From positions 62,001-126,000 of the forward strand of contig NZ_JADBDS010000004.1 of NCBI RefSeq assembly GCF_014873705.1: DNA of 64,000 nt, written 5' to 3'. Below, piece after piece: positions 6,538 through 15,100 of the stretch. The stretch's first letter is position 1. Every line of letters starts with the position of its first letter. The notes beneath the pieces are model-generated. The model saw only the letters and a program-made list of their open reading frames with translations. It ran no database searches and was not told the DNA's origin. The stretch is from Mycobacterium sp. OAS707. GTDB lineage: Bacteria; Actinomycetota; Actinomycetes; Mycobacteriales; Mycobacteriaceae. Both the position numbers and the translations under genes were made by a program.

Positions 6538-8334
6538 CTATCGGACCGCGCCGTTGATGGCGGGTTTGTCGATCATGCCCTTCTCGACACCCCACATCGT
6601 CGCGATCGTCTTGTATTCACCGGTCTGCATCAGATGCTCCAGCGCACGCCGCAGTGGCTCCCCAAGGCCTGAATCCTTGGCCACCGGCCAGCCGTAGGGC
6701 GCCGTATTGAAGATCTCCCCCGCCGGCTCCAGCTTCCCGCCCGACATCTTGATCGCGAACCCGGTCGCCGGCGAATCGGTCGTCATCGCATCGACTTCCC
6801 CGGCGATCAACGCGGCGTTCAAGTCGTCCTGGCTGACGTAGACGACCTTCTCAATCGCAGGGTTGCCCGCGTCCGTGCACGCCTGACTCTTCGCCGGAAG
6901 CTCCACGGTTTCCTGGATCGTCGCGTACTGCACACCAACACGAAGGCCGCAGGCGTTGTTCGGATCCACTCCGGCTCCGACCCTTTGGGCCCACAAGGTC
7001 CCCGCCTGAAAGTACGTCACGAAGTCGACGGAGCTCTCGCGGTCCTTCGTGTCGGTGAACGACGACATCCCGGCATTGAAGTCGCCGGCGCGGATTGACG
7101 GAATGATCGCCTCGAAGCCGGTCTCGCGGTAATCCGGCGTCAGCCCAAGCGTCTTCGCCACCGCATTCATCAGATCCACGTCGAAGCCGACGATCTCACC
7201 CGAGGCATTCTTGAATTCGTTTGGCGCATAAGGCAAATTGACGCCGATCACCAGCCGGCCCGTCTTCTTGATGTCGTCGGGTACGGTCGCGGCAATCTCG
7301 GGAACCGCGCCTGCCACCGGCGCCGGGGTCGCCGAACTCTCCGCAACGCCTGCCGGTTTCGTGTCCCGATCGCCCGACCGGCCCACCAGCTGCCACACCC
7401 CGAATGTGCCAAGGGCCGCAACCAACACCACCGCGGACGCAATCGCCAACGCCCGTCGCGACACTCCTGGAGACCGCTGCCGTGAATGCCTGCCCGATCG
7501 ACCGGTCGTCCGAACCGGCGTCTCGAGTGCGCGCCTGGCCGCGGCCGCCAACTCGCCCGCCGTCTGATACCGCTTGACCGGCTGTTTCGCCATGCCCTTG
7601 GCGATGACGTCGTCGAACGCCGACAGCTTCGGGTCAACGGCCGACGGCCGCGGTGGCGGCGAGACCATGTGCCCCTTGATCTGCTGCTCGTAGCTCTCCG
7701 CCGGGTAGGGCCGCTGCCCAGTGATGCACTCGTAGAGCACGCACGTCAGCGCGTAGATGTCCGCGCGCGGATCGATCTGTGCGCCGTCGAACCGCTCCGG
7801 CGCCATGTAGGCCAGCGTGCCCAGCGTGTTCCCTGCCGTCGTCAGGCCCTTCTCGCCGGCCGTTCGCGCCAAACCGAAGTCGATCAGATACACGAATTCG
7901 CGATCGGTGATCAGGATGTTCGACGGCTTGACGTCGCGATGGATCAGCCCTGCTTCGTGTGCGGCGTCCAGCGCCGTCGCCACCTGCTCGACCACATTGA
8001 CCGCGAACGACGCCCCGAGCGGCTCGCCGTCGGCGTCCTCGAGCATGGTGCCGAGGTTTTTTCCCTCGATCAGCCGCATATCCAGGTAGAGCCGGCCATC
8101 GATTTCGCCGTAGCCGTGAATCGGCACTACGTGCGGGTCGTTCAGCCCGGCGGCCGCCTGCGATTCGCGCCGAAACCGCTGCTGGAACGTGGCGTCCTCG
8201 GCCAGATGATGCGGCAGGACCTTGAGCGCGACGATGCGGTCGGTCTTGGTGTCGTAGGCCCGGTAGACCTCTCCCATACCGCCCCGGCCGATCAGCTTTT
8301 GCAGCTGATAGTGCCCGAATGGTGTCGAATCCAC
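6538..8334 (-). CDS. Ser/Thr protein kinase fused to an extracellular family 3 solute-binding domain
   Basis: A 598-residue transmembrane receptor kinase. The cytoplasmic kinase spans residues 8-275, with glycine loop GRGGMGEV, lysine K38, catalytic loop HRDVKPSN at 132-139, DFG at 152-154 and APE at 178-180, all intact. A Ser/Arg-rich juxtamembrane stretch leads to one transmembrane helix at about 295-317. The outside part (about 355-592) is a complete bacterial family 3 solute-binding protein fold: GRLVIGVNLPYAP at its start, GEIVGFDVDLMNAVAK, and AGEVDAMTTDS in the second lobe. Such domains bind amino acids or similar small polar ligands. The likely role is ligand-controlled phosphorylation. 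The gene follows the GGDEF gene on the same strand after 68 bases. Confidence 0.92.
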   Translation of the reverse strand: MDSTPFGHYQLQKLIGRGGMGEVYRAYDTKTDRIVALKVLPHHLAEDATFQQRFRRESQAAAGLNDPHVVPIHGYGEIDGRLYLDMRLIEGKNLGTMLEDADGEPLGASFAVNVVEQVATALDAAHEAGLIHRDVKPSNILITDREFVYLIDFGLARTAGEKGLTTAGNTLGTLAYMAPERFDGAQIDPRADIYALTCVLYECITGQRPYPAESYEQQIKGHMVSPPPRPSAVDPKLSAFDDVIAKGMAKQPVKRYQTAGELAAAARRALETPVRTTGRSGRHSRQRSPGVSRRALAIASAVVLVAALGTFGVWQLVGRSGDRDTKPAGVAESSATPAPVAGAVPEIAATVPDDIKKTGRLVIGVNLPYAPNEFKNASGEIVGFDVDLMNAVAKTLGLTPDYRETGFEAIIPSIRAGDFNAGMSSFTDTKDRESSVDFVTYFQAGTLWAQRVGAGVDPNNACGLRVGVQYATIQETVELPAKSQACTDAGNPAIEKVVYVSQDDLNAALIAGEVDAMTTDSPATGFAIKMSGGKLEPAGEIFNTAPYGWPVAKDSGLGEPLRRALEHLMQTGEYKTIATMWGVEKGMIDKPAINGAVR

Positions 8335-8402
8335 CTCTAACTCCTCGACAGCGGCTGTCCCCGCTGCGGTATGAAGCTACATCACGTTTGCCGGCTGTGC
8401 CG

Positions 8403-9734
8403 CTACTGCAAGTGCCTGATCCGCCGGCCTGCCCGCTTCGCCTCATACATCGCCCGGTCTGCGTTGCGCAGGATCTCCTCTGGGTCTCGCCGATCGCCAC
8501 GCACCACCTCGACGAGCCCGACGCTCGCGCGGATGGTCGTGCTGGTGTCGGCGATAGCGACCGGCTCGGCCAATGCGGCCCGCAATCGATCGACCAGGGC
8601 GTTGAGCTCTTCGCGCGTCGCCGCTCCGAAGATGAGAGCGACGAACTCGTCTCCGCCGTGTCGTCCGACCACGTCCGCGGGCCCGACAGCCTCGCGCAGT
8701 CGCGCCGCGGCAGCGCGCAGCAGAGCATCGCCCGCTTCATGACCCAACGTGTCGTTGGTGGCCTTCAGATCATCGAGGTCGATGAACAGGACCGCGCGCA
8801 ACGAAGCGCCATCGGCAGCCTCGAGGGCCGTCCGTATTCGGCGCAGTACGTATCCGCGATTCGGCAACCCCGTCAGGGGGTCGTGGTTGGCCTGGTACAC
8901 CAGCCGCTCCACCGATTCATGCTGTTCAGTGACGTCGGAGAATGACACCAGCAGGTCCGGTTTTTCGGCATCTTCGAGGCTCACCAGGCGCCCACTGAGC
9001 AACAGCCATCGCCGTTGGCCGTTGGGCAGGTCCATCGCATACACCTGCTTCGAGAACGAGACGCCTGTGCGAAGCGCGCGAGCCACTGGTCGCTGCTCGG
9101 TGGGCACGGGAACGCCCTCGACGTCATACATGGGTAACCATGCCGCCCAGGTGGCGAAGTCGGAAGCGAGGTGTTCGAGTTTGAGATCAAGGATGCGGCG
9201 AGTTGCAGCATTGAAGAACTTGACCGACCCGTCGCTTCGCATCAATACGATGCCTTCGTCCAGATTCTCCAGGATGGTCTCGAAGCGCCGAGATGGCCGA
9301 CGCGGTCCGTCCCTTGCGCTGACGTCGCGCAGGATGAGCTGATACGCGGGCTCGCCGTCCCACAACGTCAGTACGCCCACCACCTCGACTCGCAGCGCCA
9401 GGCCGTCGACCGGCACGATGTGCACCTCCAACGGCTCGGTGGCGCTCCCAACGTCGGTCAATTTCGCGATGCACGCACATACGGCCAAGATCGCGTCGGG
9501 GTCGACGAACTCGGTGAGGTCGTGGCGCAGCAACTGCTCGCGCGTCTCCACCCCCACCCAGCGCAGGGCAGTCGCATTGACATATTTCAGCCGGCCGTCC
9601 TGGACCACACAGATCGCGTCAGGGCTGTGCGCCACGAGTCGCTGAAATCGATCTTCAGTCAAACCGCGGTTGGTGCAGCGCTTGTCCGGCCTTGCCACCA
9701 GCGGCCATCCTTTCGTGCGGTGGCCTTTGCTCAT
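8403..9734 (-). CDS. PAS-PAS-GGDEF diguanylate cyclase
   Basis: About 443 residues. A PAS domain (FQRLVAHSPDAICVVQDGRL) is followed by a second PAS domain (FETILENLDEGIVLMRSDGS) and a GGDEF domain starting at HDPLTGLPNRGYVLRRI. The active-site motif is an intact GGDEF (HGGDEFVAL), and the nucleotide-binding Asp segment FIDLDDLKATNDTLGH is present, so c-di-GMP synthesis from two GTP is expected. The RxxD inhibitory site is absent (GPAD at that position), which suggests no product inhibition at that site. The start is uncertain: the ATG at 9734 was chosen for its better fit, but in-frame ATGs lie up to 9815. It probably forms an operon with the downstream kinase gene. Confidence 0.88.
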   Translation of the reverse strand: MSKGHRTKGWPLVARPDKRCTNRGLTEDRFQRLVAHSPDAICVVQDGRLKYVNATALRWVGVETREQLLRHDLTEFVDPDAILAVCACIAKLTDVGSATEPLEVHIVPVDGLALRVEVVGVLTLWDGEPAYQLILRDVSARDGPRRPSRRFETILENLDEGIVLMRSDGSVKFFNAATRRILDLKLEHLASDFATWAAWLPMYDVEGVPVPTEQRPVARALRTGVSFSKQVYAMDLPNGQRRWLLLSGRLVSLEDAEKPDLLVSFSDVTEQHESVERLVYQANHDPLTGLPNRGYVLRRIRTALEAADGASLRAVLFIDLDDLKATNDTLGHEAGDALLRAAAARLREAVGPADVVGRHGGDEFVALIFGAATREELNALVDRLRAALAEPVAIADTSTTIRASVGLVEVVRGDRRDPEEILRNADRAMYEAKRAGRRIRHLQ

Positions 9735-10036
9735 ACCATTCCAGCACATCAAACTGATTGATTCATAAAACAAGACCGGCTGCGGCGCGCCCGCCGCCAT
9801 AGCGGCTAACTTCATCGACGTTTGCTAGTCTGCTTGCAAAGCTCTGGCAGAAGCAGTGCCGAACCCACCACGAAGGGTCGACGCCGCCCCGGTTGGCAAA
9901 ACTTGAAGATGAGCAAAATGCGACATGTTTGCGAGATCCGCGCTTTTCCGCCAAGTTCCGTTACCCTCAGCTGCGAACCCACCCCTGCGTCGGCGATCGA
10001 GGCCAGCGTGACAACACTCCATCGGGCGGCACGCTC
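9735..10036. other. Divergent region between GGDEF and EAL genes
   Basis: This spacer of about 300 bases between two c-di-GMP genes must hold both promoters. In-frame extensions of both genes reach into it (an ATG at 9815 on the minus strand, a TTG at 9893 on the plus strand), but the encoded residues look unstructured. I see no clear promoter consensus or repeat. Confidence 0.35.
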
Positions 10037-11356
10037 GTGACAGTTCAACCGCGTCTCGTTCCGCCGCTCGACAAAGCGCCGCGTCCCTCAATGCCCGACT
10101 CCCGACCGCGGGGCGTCGTGACTCAGTTGGGGTTTCGGTCGGACCAGGGCATCGACGCCGCATCGGCCGGCGTCGGCCTGATGCCGGTATTTCAACCCGT
10201 GGTCTCGCTTCCCGACGAACGGGTCGTCGGCTTCGAGGCCCTCGCACGGTGGCCGATGTTCGCCACCATGACAGCCTCCAACGTGTTCTCGTTTGCGAAC
10301 GCTTCCCGCCAGGCAGACATTCTCGATCAGCAGTGCATCGATGCGGCAGTCCGTGCCGCGCTGCACTCTGCGCTGCCGCGGGGCAGCCTGCTGTTGATCA
10401 ACACAGAGCCTGCCGTCGCACACATCCCCCGGGCCACTCATCCATCCCTCAACGAAGCATGCGAACGATTCCAGGTGGCCTTCGAACTCACCGAACGCCA
10501 TCTGCTCACGCACCCGAAGGCGTTGCTGGAAAAGGTGGCCGCGATTCGCAGCGACGGCATCGCCATCGCAGTGGATGACGTTGGCGCACATCCTGATTCA
10601 CTCGCGATCCTCGACATCGTCGACCCCAACATCGTCAAGCTCGACGTGTCGGTGATCCAGAAAAGTGAGCGGCTCGACAAAGCCAAGATTCTGACCGGTG
10701 TACTGGCCCACCACGAGCGAAGCGGCGCGCTGATCATTGCCGAAGGCGTTGAGACAGACGAGGACCTCGAGCAGGCGCTCGCCATGGGAGCGGGCCTCGC
10801 GCAGGGATATCGGTTCGGCCGAGCCCGACCGCTCGGCCGGCAGCGCCACACGACGGGGCCTCCGCCGACGATGCGAGAGGTGCGGCGCGATGGGCATTCC
10901 GCGCACGCGGCGGCCGACGATGACCGGATGCCGCTTCGGGTGGCACGAAAGCACGTTGTCGCCGCGTTCGCCCGCCATATCGAGGAGCAGGCGCGACACT
11001 CCATCGACCACCCGATCGTGCTGGCCGCCGTGCAGCGCGCGGAGGACTTGGCCGCCGCCTCGCGACAGCTTTACCAGGAGCTGGCGGCGACGTCGCCGCT
11101 CGTCGTCGTGCTCGGCCGCGACGTACCCGTCGACCTCGGTGGCGGCGTTCGCGGCATCGAACTGCACCCAGAGGACCCGCTGTGCGAGGAGTGGGTGGTC
11201 GTGACCCTCGGCGCAGACACATGCAGGGCACTGGTCGCACGCGAGTTACGCAGTTCCGCGACGCACGACGGCGAGCGACGATTCGAATTCCTCATCACCA
11301 GCGATCGTGCGATGGTCACGAGGGCCGCGCGCGGCCTGTTGGCTCGCGTCGTGTGA
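10037..11356 (+). CDS. EAL domain c-di-GMP phosphodiesterase with C-terminal DICT domain
   Basis: About 439 residues from the GTG at 10037; a TTG start at 9893 would add 48 low-complexity residues. The EAL domain contains GFEALARW, the metal-binding Asn in INTEP, ELTER, VDDVG, KLDVS and EGVET, so the catalytic Glu, Asn, Asp and Lys residues are in place. Loop 6, normally DDFGTGYSS, reads DDVGAHPDS, so activity or dimerisation may differ. The last 130 residues (from HPIVLAAVQRAEDLAAASRQ) are a DICT domain, a sensory module found attached to EAL and GGDEF proteins. It faces the GGDEF gene across a shared promoter region, which suggests joint control of c-di-GMP turnover. Confidence 0.87.
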   Translation: MTVQPRLVPPLDKAPRPSMPDSRPRGVVTQLGFRSDQGIDAASAGVGLMPVFQPVVSLPDERVVGFEALARWPMFATMTASNVFSFANASRQADILDQQCIDAAVRAALHSALPRGSLLLINTEPAVAHIPRATHPSLNEACERFQVAFELTERHLLTHPKALLEKVAAIRSDGIAIAVDDVGAHPDSLAILDIVDPNIVKLDVSVIQKSERLDKAKILTGVLAHHERSGALIIAEGVETDEDLEQALAMGAGLAQGYRFGRARPLGRQRHTTGPPPTMREVRRDGHSAHAAADDDRMPLRVARKHVVAAFARHIEEQARHSIDHPIVLAAVQRAEDLAAASRQLYQELAATSPLVVVLGRDVPVDLGGGVRGIELHPEDPLCEEWVVVTLGADTCRALVARELRSSATHDGERRFEFLITSDRAMVTRAARGLLARVV

Positions 11357-11547
11357 GTTGCCCGCCACACGACGGCGACTCGTCGTGGCGCATCTCATAG
11401 CACATCCGACGACAAAGAGCGCGCTCAGCAAGTTAGCCAGCGATAGGATCAACGGGTCCACGTCTCACAGCGGCGGCGCGGTCGGGTTTCTAGTTTCCCA
11501 GACTGGTCTATCCACACCTCGGTGCGCGACTGACCGAGGAGGACATC

Positions 11548-12132
11548 ATGCAGGGGTTCACGGCGGCGTGGTGGCGTTGGCGACTGGCCCAGGCCCGCGG
11601 GCGCAATCCCCTGGTTCGGGCGAGCGACCGCGTCGAGGTCGCCGTCATGGCCCTCGCTGTCCTGATCTCGCTGACCGTCATGCCCTTCGCGGGCGCTATC
11701 GGCACCGCGATCCACGACGAACACGCCAAGACCTACGCCGCGCAACAGCGCGACCGTCATCAGGTCGCCGCGCCCGCGGTCAACGCCGCAGCCCCGACCG
11801 GGCCCGCCGCGGTTCTCCAGGCCCGTTGGCGAGCAGGTGATGTCGAGAACGCCGGTGCCCTCGACTGGACCAACCCGACGAAAGACGCTGCGGGCGCTGA
11901 CATTTGGGTCGACAAGAACGGTCGTGAGGTCGGCCCGCCCGCCGCTTCATGGCAGGCGGGCGCCGACGCGATCGTTGCCGCGGCCGGCGTGTGGCTGGCG
12001 GCGACCGCCCTTGCCGCGTTGACCGTCGCGCTCGTCCGACGGGGCCTGAGGCGCGCACGGTCCAACGCGTGGAACCGCGAAATCGCGATCCTGGTGCACG
12101 ATGACGGCGGCCGCACCGGTCGGCACCGGTGA
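11548..12132 (+). CDS. Rv1733c-like conserved membrane protein
   Basis: A 194-residue protein with two transmembrane helices (about residues 31-54 and 145-166) and an extracytoplasmic loop between them. It shares the hallmarks of M. tuberculosis Rv1733c: NPLVRASDRVE before the first helix, the segment FAGAIGTAIHDEHAKTYA after it, and IWVDKNG in the loop. Rv1733c itself belongs to the DosR hypoxia regulon; the family function is unknown. A GAGGAGG site sits eight bases before the ATG. I saw no DosR box in the 190-base upstream spacer. Confidence 0.85.
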   Translation: MQGFTAAWWRWRLAQARGRNPLVRASDRVEVAVMALAVLISLTVMPFAGAIGTAIHDEHAKTYAAQQRDRHQVAAPAVNAAAPTGPAAVLQARWRAGDVENAGALDWTNPTKDAAGADIWVDKNGREVGPPAASWQAGADAIVAAAGVWLAATALAALTVALVRRGLRRARSNAWNREIAILVHDDGGRTGRHR

Positions 12133-12173
12133 ATTCCGACCCAGCGGCGCCTCGGTAGTCCTACCGTGAGCAC

Positions 12174-12659
12174 ATGGCCGAACAGTCACCCGCTGTCTTC
12201 GTATCGCATCCGCCGGAAGGGCTTCTCCGCGTCGTCAACCCGGCCCTGAAATTCCTGCTCGGCACACCGCTGGCAGGTTCAGCAGGCAAGCAATTGATGG
12301 TGCTGAACTTCAAGGGCCGCAAGTCGGGCAATCCGTACTCAATTCCGGTGAGCGCACACTTCATTGGCGACCAACTCTATGCACTGGCCGGCGCGGGCTG
12401 GACCAAGAACTTCCGCGGCGGCGCCGATGCCGAGGTCCTGCACGACCGCAAGAAGAAACCGATGCGAGGCGAGGTCATCGCAGACCCCGCGGTCGTCGCA
12501 GAGCTTCAACACCGGGTCGCCGAGTCCTACGGCGTCAAGCGCGCACAGCGCTCGATGGGCCTGGGCTTCCGCGAGCAGCGCATCCCCACCGTCGACGAGT
12601 TCAAGGAAGCGTGCGAGCGGGAAGGCATCGTCGCCATCAAGTTCACGCCGCGCACCTGA
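12174..12659 (+). CDS. Nitroreductase/quinone reductase (Ddn-like, F420-dependent) family protein
   Basis: A 161-residue protein of the deazaflavin (F420)-dependent nitroreductase family. Supporting motifs are GRKSGNPYSIPVSAHF and YALAGAGWTKNFRGG, corresponding to the G-R-x-S-G and W-x-x-N-x-x strands that shape the F420 pocket of Ddn-type split beta-barrels. These enzymes reduce quinones or nitro compounds with reduced F420. It shares a TGATG stop-start overlap with the DUF2237 gene, so the two are co-translated. Confidence 0.8.
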   Translation: MAEQSPAVFVSHPPEGLLRVVNPALKFLLGTPLAGSAGKQLMVLNFKGRKSGNPYSIPVSAHFIGDQLYALAGAGWTKNFRGGADAEVLHDRKKKPMRGEVIADPAVVAELQHRVAESYGVKRAQRSMGLGFREQRIPTVDEFKEACEREGIVAIKFTPRT

Positions 12660-13045
12660 TGCCCGAAACCAACGTGATCGGCGGACCGCTGGAGCCATGC
12701 GGCACCGAACCGCTTACCGGCTTCTACCGCGACGGCTGCTGCGCGACGGGGCCAGAGGACCTTGGCAGGCACACCATTTGCGCGGTCGTCACCGCGGAGT
12801 TTCTCGAGCATCAGCGGTCGATCGGCAACGACCTCTCGACGCCGCGGCCCGAGTTCCGGTTCCCCGGCCTGTCGCCCGGCGACCGATGGTGCGTGACCGC
12901 CGCGAACTGGTTCCGGGCCTATCAGGACAACTGCGCCGCGCCGGTCGTGCTCGCATCCACCCATGCGCGCACATTGGACGTCGTGCCGTTGGCAGCGCTC
13001 AAGGAGCACGCGGTCGACGTCCCTGACGACCTGGCGGACTTGTAG
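12659..13045 (+). CDS. DUF2237 family protein
   Basis: A 128-residue protein. The motif NVIGGPLEPCGTEPLTGFYR with DGCCATGPEDLGRHTICAVV is the conserved core of DUF2237, a bacterial family of unknown function with four invariant cysteines (all visible here) suggestive of metal or redox chemistry. Its ATG overlaps the stop of the F420-dependent gene. Its own stop abuts the stop of the convergent LLM-class oxidoreductase. Confidence 0.85.
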   Translation: MPETNVIGGPLEPCGTEPLTGFYRDGCCATGPEDLGRHTICAVVTAEFLEHQRSIGNDLSTPRPEFRFPGLSPGDRWCVTAANWFRAYQDNCAAPVVLASTHARTLDVVPLAALKEHAVDVPDDLADL

Positions 13046-14065
13046 CTATCCCACGATGTCGAGTAGCTGCTCCAGCGTCGAGAGCTGGTCGGCGTAGTCG
13101 CCCTCCAGCTTGGCCAGCAACGTGGTGATGCCTGCGGCCTTGTACTTGTCCACCCGCTCGGCGATAACCGCTTGTGTCCCAACGAGATTCGTCAGGCGGC
13201 CGAGGTCGAGCGGCACGGCCGCGCGCGCTTCGTCCCGGTTGCCGGCCTGCCACAGTTCGGCGACCTTGGCGATCTCGTCGCCGTAGCCCAGCCGGGTGAA
13301 CGCATCGTTGTAGAAGTTGCGCCCGCCGGCTCCCATGGCGCCGATCGTGAACGCATATCCGTCGGCGTGCCTGCGTGCCGCCGCGTCGGCGGACGCGTCG
13401 TCGTCGTGGAACTCGACCGCGACCGGCGCCACCAGATCGAGATCGGTCAGCGGCCGTCCGGCGCGCTCGGCCCCTTCACGCAGCGGACCGAGGAACACCT
13501 CGGCGGCCTCGGGAATGAACGCATTGCCGAGCCAGCCGTCGGCGGACTCACCGGTGAGCCGCAGGTTGCGCGGCCCCATCGCCGCGACGTAGACCGGCAC
13601 CGGCCGCGGCCGCACCATCGGTTTCAGCGCCGCGCCAACGCTGTCGGGCAGCGGAAGCGGGTAGATCTCGCCGGGATGCTCGAGCCGGTCGCCGCGGCTG
13701 ACGATCCGGACGATCTCGATGGTTTCCCTGGTCGTCTCGACCGGCTTGCGGAACCGGACCCCATGCCAGCCCTCCATCACGCGCGGGCCCGACGTTCCGA
13801 TGCCCAACAGGAAGCGGCCGTCGGAGAGCTCCTGCAGGCTGAGCGCGGATGTCGCCAGCATGGCCGGACTGCGCGAACCCAGTTGCACCACAAAGGTTCC
13901 CAGCTTGATCGTCGACGTCTTGGCGGCGACGAACGCGAGTCCGGTCAGCGCGTCGTAACCCCAGATCTCAGGCGTCCACAACGAATCGACACCGAGTCGC
14001 TCGGCCGCCGCGGCGAACTCCACTGCGCCGGGCAATCGGGGCTCGATCATGGTTCCGACCTTCAC
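13046..14065 (-). CDS. LLM class F420-dependent oxidoreductase
   Basis: A 339-residue luciferase-like monooxygenase/F420-dependent reductase with a TIM-barrel fold. Typical segments are AERLGVDSLWTPE, KLGTFVVQLGSRSPAMLATSA, LSDGRFLLGIGTSGP and PVPVYVAAMGPRNLRLTGE. This family oxidises or reduces varied substrates with F420, and the substrate cannot be inferred. The GTG at 14065 (reading VKVGTMIEP) is chosen because the upstream in-frame extension looks non-coding and would reach into the promoter of the divergent gene. Confidence 0.88.
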   Translation of the reverse strand: MKVGTMIEPRLPGAVEFAAAAERLGVDSLWTPEIWGYDALTGLAFVAAKTSTIKLGTFVVQLGSRSPAMLATSALSLQELSDGRFLLGIGTSGPRVMEGWHGVRFRKPVETTRETIEIVRIVSRGDRLEHPGEIYPLPLPDSVGAALKPMVRPRPVPVYVAAMGPRNLRLTGESADGWLGNAFIPEAAEVFLGPLREGAERAGRPLTDLDLVAPVAVEFHDDDASADAAARRHADGYAFTIGAMGAGGRNFYNDAFTRLGYGDEIAKVAELWQAGNRDEARAAVPLDLGRLTNLVGTQAVIAERVDKYKAAGITTLLAKLEGDYADQLSTLEQLLDIVG

Positions 14066-14100
14066 GCCTGACCCCTTTTCCGCCGTGGCATGCTGCAAAA

Positions 14101-14592
14101 ATGCGTTACCGCGATCAGCCCACCATAGAAGTGACGCAACGCGTGCACTGCGATGTCGAGACCGCATGGAAGTACGTCACCGACATCAACCTGCCCGCGC
14201 ACTGCTCGAGCGAGTTGCAGTCCGTGGAATGGCTCGACGGTGCAGACGGCGTGACCCTCGGCGCCCGATTCCGCGGCCGCAGCCGCCACGATGCGTTCGG
14301 CGACTGGCAGACGGTGTGCGAAGTCGTCGAGGTCGAGGATCAGCGCCGCTGGGTGTGGAACGTCAGCGGCCCCGACGGAGTGGGCGCCACCTGGGGGTTC
14401 GAGGTGGAGCCTGCCAGCGATGGGGTACTGATCCGGCAGTGGGGCCGGATGGGACCGGCCTCGTCGGGACTGACGTCCGCGATTCTCGCGCAGCCGGACA
14501 AGGAAGCCAGGATCATTTCGCGTCGGCTGTCGGAATGGCAGCAGAACATGGCGACCAATCTCGACTGGATCCGCTCGCAGGTCGAGGGTTAA
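14101..14592 (+). CDS. SRPBCC family (polyketide cyclase-like) protein
   Basis: A 163-residue START/SRPBCC-fold protein. The opening TIEVTQRVHCDVETAWKYVT is the usual first strand and helix, the middle has strands of the form VCEVVEVEDQRRWVWNVSG, and a long C-terminal helix ends MATNLDWIRSQVEG. Members bind hydrophobic ligands. No specific substrate can be given. Its last four bases overlap the end of the convergent cNMP-binding gene. Confidence 0.8.
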   Translation: MRYRDQPTIEVTQRVHCDVETAWKYVTDINLPAHCSSELQSVEWLDGADGVTLGARFRGRSRHDAFGDWQTVCEVVEVEDQRRWVWNVSGPDGVGATWGFEVEPASDGVLIRQWGRMGPASSGLTSAILAQPDKEARIISRRLSEWQQNMATNLDWIRSQVEG

Positions 14593-15047
14593 CCCTGGTC
14601 GGCCGCTTGCGGGACGTGGCGCGCGACTGTCTCGTCCATCATCTGACGTAGTGCCGGGACCTCGTCGAGCAGGCGATTGAGGTCGTTGCGCGCGATGTGC
14701 AGCACTTCGGCCCTGCCGGTCGTCGTCACCGTCGCATTGCGGAGTTTGCCGCTGCGCAGCGCGGATTCACCGATCACCTCGCCCGGGCCCACCACGGCGA
14801 TGCGCTCCTGGCCGATGTACACGCCTGCCTCGCCGCTGAGCAGGATGTAGCAGGCGTCGGACGGAGTCTGCTCCCGGATCAGCGGCCACGGCCCGGATGT
14901 CGAGGTTCGATGGGTCGCCTGAGCGATGCGCGCCAGGTCGCTGTCGGAGAACTTCGCGAACGCCGGGAAATCCTTCAGCCGGCGGGCGTCCTCTGCATAC
15001 TGCTGCTCGCGGGCTTGTTTCGCCTCAGTGGTCTCACGCCTGTTCAT
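14589..15047 (-). CDS. Cyclic nucleotide-binding domain protein
   Basis: A 152-residue protein made of a charged N-terminal helix and one CNMP-binding (Crp/Fnr effector) beta-roll. DACYILLSGEAGVYIG and the phosphate-binding-cassette-like GEVIGESALRSGKLRNATV are present, with a Glu and an Arg in the usual ligand positions. There is no DNA-binding domain, so it is not a transcription factor by itself. It could be a stand-alone cAMP sensor or partner protein. Confidence 0.82.
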   Translation of the reverse strand: MNRRETTEAKQAREQQYAEDARRLKDFPAFAKFSDSDLARIAQATHRTSTSGPWPLIREQTPSDACYILLSGEAGVYIGQERIAVVGPGEVIGESALRSGKLRNATVTTTGRAEVLHIARNDLNRLLDEVPALRQMMDETVARHVPQAADQG

Positions 15048-15100
15048 ATGACTCCCCCGATCACGACGACACTGTCGTCTCCGACCCTAGCGAGCGGGGC

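Noticed and set aside
7486-8340. Long open frame antisense to the kinase gene
   Set aside because: It mirrors the codon bias of a high-GC gene on the other strand and encodes no recognisable domain. The same applies to the many other long antisense frames, for example at 23000-23989, 30473-31624 and 34487-35755.
10037-11356. EAL protein considered catalytically dead because of the altered loop 6
   Set aside because: The EAL Glu, metal-binding Asn, paired Asp and Lys are all visible, so inactivity cannot be claimed from the loop alone.
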